Shown in pieces: positions 26,839 through 36,586 of a stretch of 64,000 bases of DNA; within the stretch, counting starts at the first letter, position 1, and each line of letters starts with the position of its first letter. The notes under the pieces are model-generated. The model saw only the letters and a program-made list of their open reading frames with translations. It was not told where the DNA came from and did no database searches. This DNA comes from Chlorobiaceae bacterium (GTDB lineage: Bacteria; Bacteroidota; Chlorobiia; Chlorobiales; Chlorobiaceae). A program made the position numbers and the translations under genes. The stretch lies in the NCBI GenBank assembly GCA_012972835.1, contig JABDHK010000029.1, forward strand, positions 61,968-125,967, given 5' to 3'.

Positions 26839-27969
26839 TTAGAAAGTCACTGTTGCCCAGAGTTCTGAACGAAGACGAGTGTTGTCTGGTAGAGCAACTC
26901 CATTGCTATCCTGTTTTGAAGAGAGGTAGCGGAAGGTCGGCTGAATGGTAAAGTTTCCTTTCGCTGACTCGTGGATATTGATCTTGTACTGAGCCCAGAT
27001 AAAGTTGTTGGTGTATACCTGAGGAGTGGCGCTTGACTTGTCGGTTGTGCTGTTGTGGTCAAACCATGCCATGAAAGGACCATACTCGCACTTGATTCTG
27101 AAAAGATCACCGAAGTAATCGACGTTTGCACCGGGAGTACCTGCGGGTGCTGGTGCAAGAGGCGTTGCATTAGGTGTTGTGCCACTGCCTCTGGTATAGA
27201 ATCCACTGGCAGTCCATTTTATGCCACCGAGAGGGAATGCCATGTTAGTACCCAAGGTGACAGGTCTGAAGCCGAAATGAATTGGGCCTGCATAAGTACC
27301 TGTTGCTGACTGTGCCCATACATCGGTTTTTGTTATAGCTGTAAATACCTGTGGGTCAAAAGTAACGTTTCCAACATTGAACTTATAGCTACCTCCCACT
27401 GCATAGCCATCGTTCAGGAGGCCGTCACCACTTGCGGAAGTGTTGCCTGCTGCATTATTGTCAAGCACAACAAACAATGCATTGAGGTCACCATTTCCAA
27501 CTTTAAGTCCGTAGTTGGCGCCATAGACACGGTCAAGGTTGATGGTAGCAACCGGAATATCAAACGGCTGGGTAGGATAGAGGGTTAAATCATAGAGAGG
27601 ATTGTTTTGGGAGTTAAGCGGGATACGACCAATCATGTAGTGGTCACATGATGAATTGTGTCCAAAATATAACTGCGACAATTGCAGGTTATACACTTCT
27701 GCATTGCCATATTGGACTTTCTGCCATCCACCGCCTTGGTCCGATTCATCTGTAGCCAAAGCTTTAAAGAAATAACCATCGCCAAGATCAGCAGCAGCAT
27801 TCAGCCGGATGCGATAATAATAGTTTACATTGTCTTTGCTCTGACTGCCGGTGTCTCCAGTGTCTCTCACGCGGACAGATGCGTCTCCGCTGAAATTCAA
27901 ATCAGCATAAGCCGGTGATGCGTATGACAGTGCTGCAAACATTGCAGCAAGTGATAGCATTTTTTTCAT
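26839..27969 (-). CDS. Outer membrane porin-like beta-barrel protein
   Basis: The 376-residue protein has a signal peptide (MKKMLSLAAMFAALSYASPAYA) and alternating strand sequence throughout (RIRLNAAADLGDGYFFKALA, YKINIHESAKGNFTIQPTFR), ending WATVTF with the terminal Phe used by outer membrane assembly. A Pro/Ala-rich loop (TTPNATPLAPAPAGTPG) sits near residue 265. It resembles Chlorobium-type porins in composition. Pore selectivity is unknown. GGAG precedes the ATG by seven bases, and a short (CA)n tract lies just upstream. Confidence 0.82.
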   Translation of the reverse strand: MKKMLSLAAMFAALSYASPAYADLNFSGDASVRVRDTGDTGSQSKDNVNYYYRIRLNAAADLGDGYFFKALATDESDQGGGWQKVQYGNAEVYNLQLSQLYFGHNSSCDHYMIGRIPLNSQNNPLYDLTLYPTQPFDIPVATINLDRVYGANYGLKVGNGDLNALFVVLDNNAAGNTSASGDGLLNDGYAVGGSYKFNVGNVTFDPQVFTAITKTDVWAQSATGTYAGPIHFGFRPVTLGTNMAFPLGGIKWTASGFYTRGSGTTPNATPLAPAPAGTPGANVDYFGDLFRIKCEYGPFMAWFDHNSTTDKSSATPQVYTNNFIWAQYKINIHESAKGNFTIQPTFRYLSSKQDSNGVALPDNTRLRSELWATVTF

Positions 27970-27987
27970 GTGTGTTCTCCGTTAGGT

Positions 27988-28001
27988 TGTGTGTGTGTGT
28001 T
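27988..28001. repeat. (TG)n dinucleotide tract in the porin leader
   Basis: About six and a half TG units lie roughly 20 bases upstream of the porin start codon, next to the ribosome binding site. Such tracts can vary in length, but this one is short. Confidence 0.6.
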
Positions 28002-28206
28002 AACAAGAAATAAGTTCCACACCTTTATGCATGGTTTGGAACAGGTCGAAAAAGAACTAACTCTGTTACAATATCTTTAAATGTAATAAAAATAGGAGAA
28101 AAAGACCAAATGTGACTTTTACTTCCACTCTTAAGAATTTATTTTAGTATTACAGTTATGTATTGATATAATATAGACCTTTACTTCATTATACTGCAAA
28201 TTCATC

Positions 28207-28713
28207 ATGTCACAGGTCAGGTTAAGAGTCAGCGCCTTATGTATCAGGGATGGTTATGTTCTGCTTATTGAGCATAAAAGTTTCGCTCCTGAAGATCCTC
28301 AGCTTCCAAAGAGTTACTGGATTCTTCCAGGTGGTGTTGTTGAAAGAGGCGAAACACTTGATGAAGCATTGAGAAGGGAGATGATGGAAGAGACCGGTCT
28401 TGAGTGCCAGGTCGGCAGCCTGCTTTTTATCAAGGAGCTGCTCTATCCCGCTCCCGGTGTGCAGGAGCAGGGCAGCATTCATCATTCGGTATCACTTGGT
28501 TTTTTCTGTACGGTTACCGGTGGGGAGATGATTACTGGCAAAGATCCTGAATATTCCGATGACCAGCAGGTGATTCTCAAGGTGAGCTGGCTTCCACTTA
28601 ATGGACTTGACCATTATGAGCTCTATCCACCTTTTCTCGCAGACTATATTCTCGCCCATCGCTCCGAAGAAGTTCAGAATGCCGTTCCCGAGTTTTTCAA
28701 ATCACCCCATTAA
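28207..28713 (+). CDS. Nudix hydrolase
   Basis: The 168-residue protein has the Nudix box GGVVERGETLDEALRREMMEETGL at about residues 40-63 with all key Glu residues. These enzymes hydrolyse nucleoside diphosphates linked to another group; the substrate is not clear. It is transcribed convergently with the DUF1207-like gene, their stop codons overlapping by four bases. Confidence 0.92.
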   Translation: MSQVRLRVSALCIRDGYVLLIEHKSFAPEDPQLPKSYWILPGGVVERGETLDEALRREMMEETGLECQVGSLLFIKELLYPAPGVQEQGSIHHSVSLGFFCTVTGGEMITGKDPEYSDDQQVILKVSWLPLNGLDHYELYPPFLADYILAHRSEEVQNAVPEFFKSPH

Positions 28714-29585
28714 ATATCAATAATGAATCCGAGTGTGGTATAGCTTTCAGGAAGATAGAAATACATGCCCTGCATGCTCATCCCTGAAAAATAGTTACAG
28801 GCTACCCTTACCTTTTCAAGTCCTATGGCTTTAAGACGCATCCCTGCCTGCAGGTTCCAGGTGCCTCTGTGCCCTCTTGTTTCAAGCAGTGATGACTGCC
28901 ATATTGGCAGCAGTTTAACATCCGCAGCAAGATAGGTGTTGCCGGGAGTGGAGAGTTCAGCGCCAGCATGAAAAGAGTTGGGGCTTATACCAGCAGGGAT
29001 GGTGTGATAGATGTACTGGTAACCGGCGTAGACTCGGTGACCCGGAGCGCTCAGTGCCAGAACAATATCAAGGAATTCACGGCTGTAGGTGAAGGGAATA
29101 TTCGGGCCACCGGGTTCAGGAATCCATCCGGATCCATCCGGTTCATAGTGGCCGTCTTCAAAATGGGCAGAGATATGGCTGAGCCGGACTCTTCCGCTGA
29201 ATTCATCAAAAGGGACTGTTTTACTGCTGATCTTCTCTTTCCAGCTCGAATTGATGCCAAACAGATAAGTGACTGCATCAACCGGAAATTTGAAGTTGTC
29301 ACTTTCGCGCAGGAGTGACCAGGTTCCAAAATCAACGCCTATAGCAAAGTTTTTACTGTTGCTCTGATAGAGATCAGCCGATGTTCCAATATCGAGATTC
29401 AGAAAGCGGTGGTCTATCCATGGCATGACTGAAACCTGAGGTTCCATCGGGTCGGCCAGGAGTGGTGTAAAGATTGTTTTGGTAGTTGGGTTCAGAAGTT
29501 GATCTGCTGTGGCATTCTTTAGAGAGATCAAGAGCAGTGCTGTCAGGATGAAAGCTGTTCTGCAGAGGCGGTACGTGTTGTTCAT
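28710..29585 (-). CDS. Exported DUF1207-like protein
   Basis: This 291-residue protein has an N-terminal signal segment (AFILTALLLISLKNATA) and a beta-rich body. The parts FTPLLADPMEPQVSV, RVRLSHISAHFEDGHYEPDG and YSREFLDIVLALSA resemble DUF1207 proteins as I remember them. It is probably periplasmic or in the outer membrane. No function is known. It begins 27 bases after the pyrB stop on the same strand. Confidence 0.65.
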   Translation of the reverse strand: MNNTYRLCRTAFILTALLLISLKNATADQLLNPTTKTIFTPLLADPMEPQVSVMPWIDHRFLNLDIGTSADLYQSNSKNFAIGVDFGTWSLLRESDNFKFPVDAVTYLFGINSSWKEKISSKTVPFDEFSGRVRLSHISAHFEDGHYEPDGSGWIPEPGGPNIPFTYSREFLDIVLALSAPGHRVYAGYQYIYHTIPAGISPNSFHAGAELSTPGNTYLAADVKLLPIWQSSLLETRGHRGTWNLQAGMRLKAIGLEKVRVACNYFSGMSMQGMYFYLPESYTTLGFIIDI

Positions 29586-29611
29586 GGTGTAGAGGTAGAG
29601 CGTTTATGGGG

Positions 29612-30538
29612 TTATAGGGCAAGCAGTATGTTCAGCACCGCCATGCGGACAGCAACACCGTTGGTTACCTGTTCAAGCAGCATGCTTTTTGAATAACCTG
29701 GCGGCTGTATGCGGTCGGCAACATTGTTTGAAATTTCAATTTCACGGTTTATCGGTCCAGGGTGCAGCACCAGAAGATGTTTCTGAATTCTTTCAAGGCG
29801 TTCGTCGGTCAGGCCGTAATAGACAGAGTACTCCTCAAGCGAAGGAAGGTATCCGCCGGTAGCCCGTTCAAGCTGAAGACGCAACACAATCGCTGTATCT
29901 GCCCAGGCTATGGCCTGATCAAGGTCGGTAAAGAGGGTGACGCCAAGTTCGGAAGCATCGGGTGGCATGAGGGTGACAGGAGAGCAGATTCCAACATTTG
30001 CACCTGCAGCAAGGAGTCCGTAAATGTTGGAACGGGCAACACGGCTGTGAAGCACATCACCGATAATGATCACCTTGAGCCCTTCAATATTTCCGAAATA
30101 CTCCCGGAGCGTAAACATGTCAAGCAGCGCCTGAGTCGGGTGCTCATGTGATCCGTCACCCGCGTTGATGACCGTTTTCGAAGTAATGCCTGTTATGAGA
30201 TCTGCCGATCCTGAAGAGGGGTGGCGCAGCACAAAGCCATCAACCTGCATCGCTTCAAGATTTTTGATCGTGTCGCTCAAAGTTTCTCCCTTGCTCACGC
30301 TGCTTGAAGCGGCACTGAAGTTCAGCGTGCTTGCACCAAGATGGCGAGCAGCTAATTCAAAGGAAAAGCGGGTACGTGTTGAGTTTTCAAAAAAAACCAG
30401 TGCAATGCGTTTGTTCGCGAGAGTGTTTTTAAAAGAGGGGTTGGCGGTTATCAACTCTTTTTTAAAGTCGCCGGCCATGTCAAGTATGTGGATGATATCA
30501 CTGGCCGGAACATTACATAACCCAGTAAGGTGCTTCAA
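29612..30538 (-). CDS. pyrB: Aspartate carbamoyltransferase catalytic subunit
   Basis: The protein carries the carbamoyl phosphate motif ENSTRTRFSFELAA, HPTQALLDMFTL in the middle and LVLHPGPINREIEI near the end. It makes N-carbamoyl-aspartate in pyrimidine synthesis. The start is non-ATG: of two TTG codons, the one at 30538 gives MKHLTGL and has AAAGG six bases upstream, while the TTG at 30544 is too close. Length 308 residues is normal. No pyrI is adjacent. Confidence 0.95.
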   Translation of the reverse strand: MKHLTGLCNVPASDIIHILDMAGDFKKELITANPSFKNTLANKRIALVFFENSTRTRFSFELAARHLGASTLNFSAASSSVSKGETLSDTIKNLEAMQVDGFVLRHPSSGSADLITGITSKTVINAGDGSHEHPTQALLDMFTLREYFGNIEGLKVIIIGDVLHSRVARSNIYGLLAAGANVGICSPVTLMPPDASELGVTLFTDLDQAIAWADTAIVLRLQLERATGGYLPSLEEYSVYYGLTDERLERIQKHLLVLHPGPINREIEISNNVADRIQPPGYSKSMLLEQVTNGVAVRMAVLNILLAL

Positions 30539-30544
30539 ATTCAA

Positions 30545-30766
30545 CCTTTATTTGTTGCTGTTCAGAAATATATATTCCCGAAAGGTACAAAAAAATTGAT
30601 GATCAAAAACTACCTTACATATGATGAAGAGAGCTTTTTCAAACACTCATTCCAAACATCTGTTTCTGTGTTATTCTATTCTTCTGTCAACTGAATGAAG
30701 TGAAGAATCCTGCCTGAGCCAAAAACACGTAAGGCCAGGTGGCAAATAGATTATATATTTACCGTT
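30545..30766. other. Divergent promoter region between pyrB and hypA
   Basis: No gene is seen in this stretch. It must contain the promoters of pyrB (reverse) and the hyp operon (forward). I could not pick out a convincing operator. Confidence 0.5.
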
Positions 30767-31123
30767 ATGCATGAAATGAGCATTGCTCTCTCCATTGTTG
30801 AGGCTGTGGAGGCAAAGGCACGTGAGGAAGGCGCCGAAAGGATTTCTGGAATTGATCTTGTGATAGGCAAGCTTGCCGGAATTGAGCCGGAATCGTTGAA
30901 ATTCTGTTTTTCCGCAGCGGCAAAAGGAACGCTTTCCGAAGAGGCCCTCCTTGCCATTCAGGAACCGGAAGGTGTTGGAGCGTGCGGGGAGTGCGGCAAA
31001 CTGTTTCCGGTATCTTTTTACTATGCAGAGTGTCCCGACTGCCGTTCTCTGCGGATAACGATCGTATCGGGCGAGGAATTTGTCATTCAATCAATAACCA
31101 TAGAAGAACAAGAGGGAGAGTAA
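30767..31123 (+). CDS. hypA: Hydrogenase maturation nickel metallochaperone HypA
   Basis: The 118-residue protein starts MHEMSIALSIVE, where His2 binds nickel, and has a zinc site formed by CGECGKLFPV and CPDCRS. HypA works with HypB to insert nickel into NiFe hydrogenase. It is the first gene of the hyp operon, four bases before hypB. Confidence 0.96.
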   Translation: MHEMSIALSIVEAVEAKAREEGAERISGIDLVIGKLAGIEPESLKFCFSAAAKGTLSEEALLAIQEPEGVGACGECGKLFPVSFYYAECPDCRSLRITIVSGEEFVIQSITIEEQEGE

Positions 31124-31127
31124 TATA

Positions 31128-31940
31128 ATGTGTGATACCTGCGGTTGTTCAGCGGATTCCGGGGCAGTGCTCCGCAAACCAGGGAATAGCGATTATCATG
31201 TTCATGTCAGCGAGAGTGGTCATGGAGATCATCATCATGAGGGCCATCACGATCACGAACATCGAGATCATCATCACGAAAAAAAAAGCCGGACTATTGC
31301 CCTTGAACTGGATGTCCTCCAGAAAAACAATCTTCTTGCCGAAAGAAACCGGGGATATTTTGAGGCACGAAACATATTTGTACTTAATTTTCTGAGCTCT
31401 CCCGGTTCGGGAAAAACCTCACTGCTTGAAAAAATCATTCCTCTTCTTCAGCAGCACACTGCTGTTGCCGTTATTGAGGGTGATCAGCAGACCACCAATG
31501 ATGCTGAACGTATTCAGGCCCTCGGTGTACCCGTGATACAGATCAATACTGGTTCGGGATGCCATCTTGATGCGTTGATGATCAACAGTGCGGTCAAGGA
31601 GCTTGAGCTGCAGGACAACTCGCTGCTCTGTATTGAAAATGTTGGAAATCTTGTCTGCCCTGCACTCTTTGATCTTGGTGAAGCACTGAAAGTAGTCATT
31701 ATCAGTGTGACAGAGGGTGACGACAAGCCGCTGAAGTATCCAACCATGTTTCATGAGGCCGATCTCTGCATTCTCAACAAGATCGACCTTCTCCCCTATG
31801 TTGCTTTTGATGTCCGGAAGTGTCGGGAGAATGCCATGCGTGTCAATCATCACCTTGAATGGTTTGAACTGTCCGCAAAAACTGGCGAAGGAGTTGGTGC
31901 CTGGCAGGAGTGGATCGAAAACAAACTGAAACTGCGCTGA
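31128..31940 (+). CDS. hypB: Hydrogenase maturation GTPase HypB
   Basis: The 270-residue protein starts MCDTCGCS, the high-affinity nickel CxxCGC site, followed by a His-rich stretch (HHHEGHHDHEHRDHHHEKK) that can store nickel. The GTPase domain has the P-loop SSPGSGKTSLLEK and NKIDLLPY. It drives nickel insertion into NiFe hydrogenases. Its end overlaps the hypF frame by about 30 bases. Confidence 0.97.
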   Translation: MCDTCGCSADSGAVLRKPGNSDYHVHVSESGHGDHHHEGHHDHEHRDHHHEKKSRTIALELDVLQKNNLLAERNRGYFEARNIFVLNFLSSPGSGKTSLLEKIIPLLQQHTAVAVIEGDQQTTNDAERIQALGVPVIQINTGSGCHLDALMINSAVKELELQDNSLLCIENVGNLVCPALFDLGEALKVVIISVTEGDDKPLKYPTMFHEADLCILNKIDLLPYVAFDVRKCRENAMRVNHHLEWFELSAKTGEGVGAWQEWIENKLKLR

Positions 31941-34231
31941 GTCTCGGGCTGCATACCGCAGAAGAGCGGCGGCAACTGCTGGTTAACGGTATCGTGCAGG
32001 GAGTAGGATTCCGGCCGTTTGTCTACCGTCTTGCCACCCAATACGCGTTGAAGGGCTTTATCAGGAACACCGCTTCAGGTGTCTTGATAGAGGTTCAGGG
32101 TATTTCTTCTCTTCTTGAAAACTTCTGCCGCAGAGTGAAAAGTGACGCGCCACCCCTTGCGAAAATAGAGACAATGGAGGAGTGCATTGTTGCCTGTGTT
32201 TCCGAGGATGGCTTTGTGATAGGTGATTCCAGCGCGGGCATCGAGGTCGAGACACTTATTCCGCCGGATATTGCGCTTTGCAGCGATTGCCGGAGTGAGC
32301 TTCTGGATCCGGTTAACCGTCGGTTTCGTTATCCCTTTATCAACTGCACCAATTGCGGTCCGCGCTTCACGATTGTCGAGCGCCTTCCCTATGACCGTCC
32401 TTTTACATCGATGCGAGGCTTTACCCAATGCCCGGAATGTGAACAAGAGTACAATAATCCCCTTGATCGGCGGTTTCACGCTCAACCCAATGCCTGCCAG
32501 GTGTGTGGTCCGTCACTCTCTCTCCTTGATGCATCCGGCAACTTCTTTACTGTTTCGGATGCTGCGGCTGAAACAGCAGTTCTGCTCAAGAAAGGCAGGA
32601 TTGTTGCGCTGAAAGGAGTTGGTGGTTTTCATCTTGCTGTCGATGCGCGAAACGACAATGCAGTTTGCCTCTTGAGAGAGAGGAAAGGGCGTGAGGCAAA
32701 ACCCTTTGCTGTTATGATGCGTGATATGGCTGTTGTCTGTCACTTCTGTGAGCTCAGCGAGGGTGAGTGTTGCGCACTGACTTCCGCGGAAGCTCCAATT
32801 GTGCTGTTGAAAAAGAAAGCAGTTGAAGGGCTTTCTCCATCGGTGGCTCCGGGCAATGACCGGCTTGGCGTCATGCTCCCCTATACTCCGCTGCATACCC
32901 TGCTTTTTAATGAAGAGCTTGATGTTCTGGTGATGACCAGCGCAAATTTCAGCGAGGAGCCTCTTGTAAATGATAATGATGAAGCGCTTTTGCGGCTCAA
33001 GGCTATTGCTGATGTTTTTCTCATGCATAATCGGCCAATCTATCTGAAATGCGATGATTCGGTCACTATCCATCTTGCAGGAAAGCTCCGGCAGATAAGA
33101 CGAAGCAGAGGATATGTACCGGCGCCGGTTTTCGTGCGTACAGATGGGCCGGTTGTACTTGGCACAGGTGGGGAGCTTAAAAATACCCTTACTCTCCTGA
33201 AGGGCATTCACGCTTTGATGAGCCAGCATATCGGCGATATGAAAAACTTTGAGGCATACCGGCATTTTCAGCATGTTGCCGCCCATCTGCAGCATCTTTT
33301 TCAGGTCACACCGGAGCTTCTGGTGCATGATCTGCATCCCGCCTACATGACCACACAGTGGGCTCAAAAACAGGAACTGCCACTGCTTGGCGTGCAGCAT
33401 CATCATGCTCATCTTGCCTCATGCCTTGCAGAAAACAGGGAGGCCGGTCCGGCAATCGGCCTTTTACTGGACGGGACAGGCTACGGCATTGACGGCACAA
33501 TATGGGGTGGAGAGCTGCTGATTGGCGATGCAGCAGGTGCGGAACGATTTGCCTCGTTTGAACCTATGCCTCTTCCGGGCGGAGATGCAGCCGTCATGCA
33601 GCCCTGGCGTGCTGCACTTGGCTACCTTTCCCGAAGTTTTTCCACCATACCCGATCTGCCGTTTATGAAAGGGAGGAGGATTGAACCTGTTCTTGAACTG
33701 CTTCAAAAGAGAGTCAATGTCTATGAAACATCAAGTTGCGGCAGACTCTTTGACGCTGTAGCCGCTCTTTGCGGATTGCAGGGAGAGATAACCTATGAGG
33801 GAGAGGCCGCTATACAATTGATGTTGGCAGCAGGGGGGGCAATTGGTGGTTCTTCATTCCGTTATGCCCTTGAAGAGCATGGCGGCCTATGGATCATGAA
33901 AGTCTCGCCGATTATTCAGGATGTTGTCGCCGCAGTCCAGGAAGGGGTTTCAGTTGTCGACATCAGCCGGCGTTTTCATCGCACTCTGGTCAACTGTATT
34001 TCTGGTATTATTAGAAAGGCTTCCGAAGCAACAGGTATCAATACGGTTGCCTTGAGTGGTGGCGTTTTTCAGAATGCACTCCTCTTTGAGACTCTTGTAT
34101 ATGAGCTGGAAAAAGCAGGCTACAGGGTGCTTACTCATTCCCTTGTCCCCTCAAACGATGGAGGTATCTCTCTCGGTCAGGCAGTCATCGGTCGCAGCTA
34201 TCTTGCCGGCAGGTACTGTGGTATTCATTAA
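31910..34231 (+). CDS. hypF: Carbamoyltransferase HypF
   Basis: The 773-residue protein has an acylphosphatase domain (VNGIVQGVGFRPFVYRLA), two zinc-finger motifs (CSDCRSELLD..CTNCGP and CPECEQEYNN..CQVCGP), a YrdC-like domain and a Kae1-like domain with HHHAHLAS and DGTGYGIDG. It makes the cyanide ligand precursor with HypE. The start is a GTG at 31910 inside the end of hypB; no later start keeps the acylphosphatase loop. A toxin-antitoxin pair separates it from hypC. Confidence 0.95.
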   Translation: MDRKQTETALSLGLHTAEERRQLLVNGIVQGVGFRPFVYRLATQYALKGFIRNTASGVLIEVQGISSLLENFCRRVKSDAPPLAKIETMEECIVACVSEDGFVIGDSSAGIEVETLIPPDIALCSDCRSELLDPVNRRFRYPFINCTNCGPRFTIVERLPYDRPFTSMRGFTQCPECEQEYNNPLDRRFHAQPNACQVCGPSLSLLDASGNFFTVSDAAAETAVLLKKGRIVALKGVGGFHLAVDARNDNAVCLLRERKGREAKPFAVMMRDMAVVCHFCELSEGECCALTSAEAPIVLLKKKAVEGLSPSVAPGNDRLGVMLPYTPLHTLLFNEELDVLVMTSANFSEEPLVNDNDEALLRLKAIADVFLMHNRPIYLKCDDSVTIHLAGKLRQIRRSRGYVPAPVFVRTDGPVVLGTGGELKNTLTLLKGIHALMSQHIGDMKNFEAYRHFQHVAAHLQHLFQVTPELLVHDLHPAYMTTQWAQKQELPLLGVQHHHAHLASCLAENREAGPAIGLLLDGTGYGIDGTIWGGELLIGDAAGAERFASFEPMPLPGGDAAVMQPWRAALGYLSRSFSTIPDLPFMKGRRIEPVLELLQKRVNVYETSSCGRLFDAVAALCGLQGEITYEGEAAIQLMLAAGGAIGGSSFRYALEEHGGLWIMKVSPIIQDVVAAVQEGVSVVDISRRFHRTLVNCISGIIRKASEATGINTVALSGGVFQNALLFETLVYELEKAGYRVLTHSLVPSNDGGISLGQAVIGRSYLAGRYCGIH

Positions 34232-34397
34232 TCGATCAAATTTCTTTTTTCTGTTGTCCCTGAAGTCCCTTTCGTCCCTGTTCGACTATACATAACTCTA
34301 TCAAGATCGCCGATTAAGTGAAATAAACTTGAAATATAGGCCTCAGCGCTATATATTTACAAGCGTGAGTCTGGTAACCCTATACACATGTAAACGC

Positions 34398-34772
34398 GTG
34401 AGGATATTTAAAACCAGGTGGTTTGCCAAGTTCGCTAAGGAGGAGGGGATAAGTGATGAAAAGCTTTGCAAAGCGGTTAGGGATGCCGATGCTGGGCTTA
34501 TCGATGCCGATTATGGGGGCGGAGTCCTCAAGCAAAGAATTGCTCGGCCCAACGAAGGTAAATCAGCTGGGCACAGGGCAATCATTTTATACTGCCGGGC
34601 TGATAAGGCATTCCTTGTTTACGGTTTTACTAAAAATGCACAAGATAATATCAACAAAGCTGATGAGCGAGAATTCAAGCAATTGGCTAAGATCACCTTC
34701 GCCTTGACCGATGAAGAACTTCAAAAGCTAATTAAGACAGGAGCCTATACGGCTGTAACATGTTATGAATAA
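34398..34772 (+). CDS. RelE/HigB-like toxin inserted in the hyp operon
   Basis: From the GTG at 34398 the product is about 124 residues (RIFKTRWFAKFAKEEGISD...), with the pattern of toxins whose family includes RIFKTKWFxRFA and a central GKSAGHRAIILYC and FVYGFTKNAQDNI. These are probably mRNA-cutting RelE-superfamily toxins. The frame is open further upstream to 34329, but the added residues do not fit the family. The stop overlaps the antitoxin start by eight bases. Confidence 0.82.
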   Translation: MRIFKTRWFAKFAKEEGISDEKLCKAVRDADAGLIDADYGGGVLKQRIARPNEGKSAGHRAIILYCRADKAFLVYGFTKNAQDNINKADEREFKQLAKITFALTDEELQKLIKTGAYTAVTCYE

Positions 34773-35088
34773 AGCTATAACCTACAAAAGCGATGCTCTT
34801 GCAGCGATACATGAAACGGTTTCCGACATGTTGGAGGCCGGCGTCATCGATAAAAAGACCATGCGTCACTTCGATGATTCCTGTTTAACACCTATTCATG
34901 AGTTTAGTGCCGAAGAAATCAGAGTGCTGCGCGAACGCGAAGGGGTAAGTCAAGTGGTTTTTGCTCATTATATGAATGTGAGAAAAGAATCAGTCAGCCA
35001 GTGGGAGCGAGGGCAAAAAAAGCCTGCCGGTACAACCATGAAACTCCTTTCTCTTGTGGCGCGCAAAGGTCTTAGTGCCATTGCCTGA
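34765..35088 (+). CDS. XRE/HigA-type antitoxin
   Basis: The 107-residue protein has a C-terminal helix-turn-helix (REREGVSQVVFAHYMNVRKESVSQWERGQKKPAG) typical of HigA2-like antitoxins encoded after their toxin. It should bind both toxin and the operon promoter. The N-terminal half (AIHETVSDMLEAGVIDKKTMRHFDD) is the usual toxin-facing part. It ends 116 bases before hypC. Confidence 0.88.
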   Translation: MNKAITYKSDALAAIHETVSDMLEAGVIDKKTMRHFDDSCLTPIHEFSAEEIRVLREREGVSQVVFAHYMNVRKESVSQWERGQKKPAGTTMKLLSLVARKGLSAIA

Positions 35089-35204
35089 CATGGCCTTATA
35101 GGAATTCAATCTACACCATGAAAATAGGTCTTGGTAGGTGTATGAAAAGGCAATAACCGCTCCAAGATTTTTCCTTCTCCTCAATCAATAAACCATCTTC
35201 ATCA

Positions 35205-35477
35205 ATGTGCCTTGCCATACCCGGAAAACTGCTTGAAATTGTTGATGAAAACGGTCTGAAAATGGGGACTGTTGATGTAAACGGATCAAAAACAAGGGCA
35301 TGTCTTGAATATGTGCCCGACATTCAGGTAGGGCAATACACCATCATCCATGCTGGGTTTGCCTTGAAAATTATTGACGAAGAGGAGGCCGCCGAAAGCC
35401 TGAAGCTATGGGAAGAGCTTTTCGAGAGTGGAGCTTTTCTGCCTGATGAGGAGCCACCTTCGCCTGAATCTCTGTGA
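35205..35477 (+). CDS. hypC: Hydrogenase maturation chaperone HypC
   Basis: The 90-residue protein begins [12 protein letters not shown] with the essential Cys2 that binds the iron-cyanide-CO moiety, followed by [17 protein letters not shown]. HypC carries the iron unit from HypD to the hydrogenase large subunit precursor. It is separated from hypF by the toxin-antitoxin pair and precedes hypD by 11 bases. Confidence 0.96.
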   Translation: MCLAIPGKLLEIVDENGLKMGTVDVNGSKTRACLEYVPDIQVGQYTIIHAGFALKIIDEEEAAESLKLWEELFESGAFLPDEEPPSPESL

Positions 35478-35488
35478 GGCCAGCTCCA

Positions 35489-36586
35489 ATGAAATATATT
35501 GACGAATATCGTAATCCGCAGCTTGCCCGGAAGCTCCTTGACGAAATCAGGAGAAAAACCACCCGCCACTGGACGATTATGGAAATCTGTGGTGGTCAGA
35601 CCCACTCCATTCTTCGTAACGGTATAGATCAACTGCTTCCTGATACCATAGAGCTGGTGCACGGCCCAGGTTGTCCTGTCTGTGTTACACCGCTTGAATC
35701 GATTGAGAGAGCACTTTTGATTGCCTCACGAAAAGATGTTATTTTTACCAGTTTCGGTGATATGTTGCGTGTTCCAGGCAGTTCGAAGGATCTCTTTATG
35801 GTGCGCAGTGAAGGCGGAGATGTGCGCATTGTCTTTTCACCACTTGATGCCTTGCAGATAGCTCGTGACAATCTCCAAAAAGAGGTAGTGTTTTTCGCTG
35901 TAGGTTTTGAGACTACAGCACCTGCCAATGCCATGGCTGTCTATCAGGCTGCCCGCGAAGGTATCCTGAATTTCAGTGTCATAGTGAGCCAGGTCATGGT
36001 TCCACCGGCAATGCGGGCTATTCTTTCTTCACCCGATAACCGGGTTCAGGGATTTCTTGCTGCAGGGCATGTCTGTGCCATCATGGGTTATGCGGAATAT
36101 GAGCCGGTTGCGCGAGATTTCCATGTTCCGATTGTGCCCACAGGTTTTGAGCCGGTCGATCTGCTTGCTGGTATTCTGAAAACGGTTGAACTGCTTGAAG
36201 AGGGTAGGGCAGAGGTTGTAAACCGCTACGGTCGTGTTGTAAGCCGGGAAGGGAACCTTGTGGCCCAAGAGACGATCGGTAAGGTTTTCGAGGTAACGGA
36301 CCGCCAGTGGCGCGGGATTGGTCTTATTCCCGGTAGTGGTCTCAGTCTCAGGGCGGATTTTTCGCAGTACGATGCCGAAAAAAAGTTTGATGTCACTCAT
36401 ATATGCACCTCAGAGTCCTCACTTTGTATGAGCGGAAGTGTGCTTCAGGGTATCCTGAAGCCTGATGACTGTCCTGCATTTGCCAGAGAGTGTACTCCTG
36501 AACACCCCCTCGGAGCCACCATGGTCTCTTCCGAAGGAGCTTGTGCAGCCTATTATAACTATCACCGAAATGCCTATCTCCTATGA
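35489..36586 (+). CDS. hypD: Hydrogenase maturation iron-sulfur protein HypD
   Basis: The 365-residue protein has [21 protein letters not shown] and the later GFETTAPA and SEGACAAYY segments with conserved cysteines for the 4Fe-4S cluster and the iron-cyanide site. The ATG at 35489 has GAGG about nine bases upstream; a GTG at 35474 overlapping the hypC stop is possible. It assembles the Fe(CN)2CO group with HypC. Confidence 0.95.
   Translation: MKYIDEYRNPQLARKLLDEIRRKTTRHWTIMEICGGQTHSILRNGIDQLLPDTIELVHGPGCPVCVTPLESIERALLIASRKDVIFTSFGDMLRVPGSSKDLFMVRSEGGDVRIVFSPLDALQIARDNLQKEVVFFAVGFETTAPANAMAVYQAAREGILNFSVIVSQVMVPPAMRAILSSPDNRVQGFLAAGHVCAIMGYAEYEPVARDFHVPIVPTGFEPVDLLAGILKTVELLEEGRAEVVNRYGRVVSREGNLVAQETIGKVFEVTDRQWRGIGLIPGSGLSLRADFSQYDAEKKFDVTHICTSESSLCMSGSVLQGILKPDDCPAFARECTPEHPLGATMVSSEGACAAYYNYHRNAYLL

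Noticed and set aside
26482..26868. 128-codon forward frame between the Usp and porin genes
   Set aside because: It passes through a terminator and into the porin gene on the other strand and has no protein-like pattern.
32513..33412. 299-codon reverse frame opposite hypF
   Set aside because: Shadow of hypF; composition rich in Cys, His and Met with no domain pattern.
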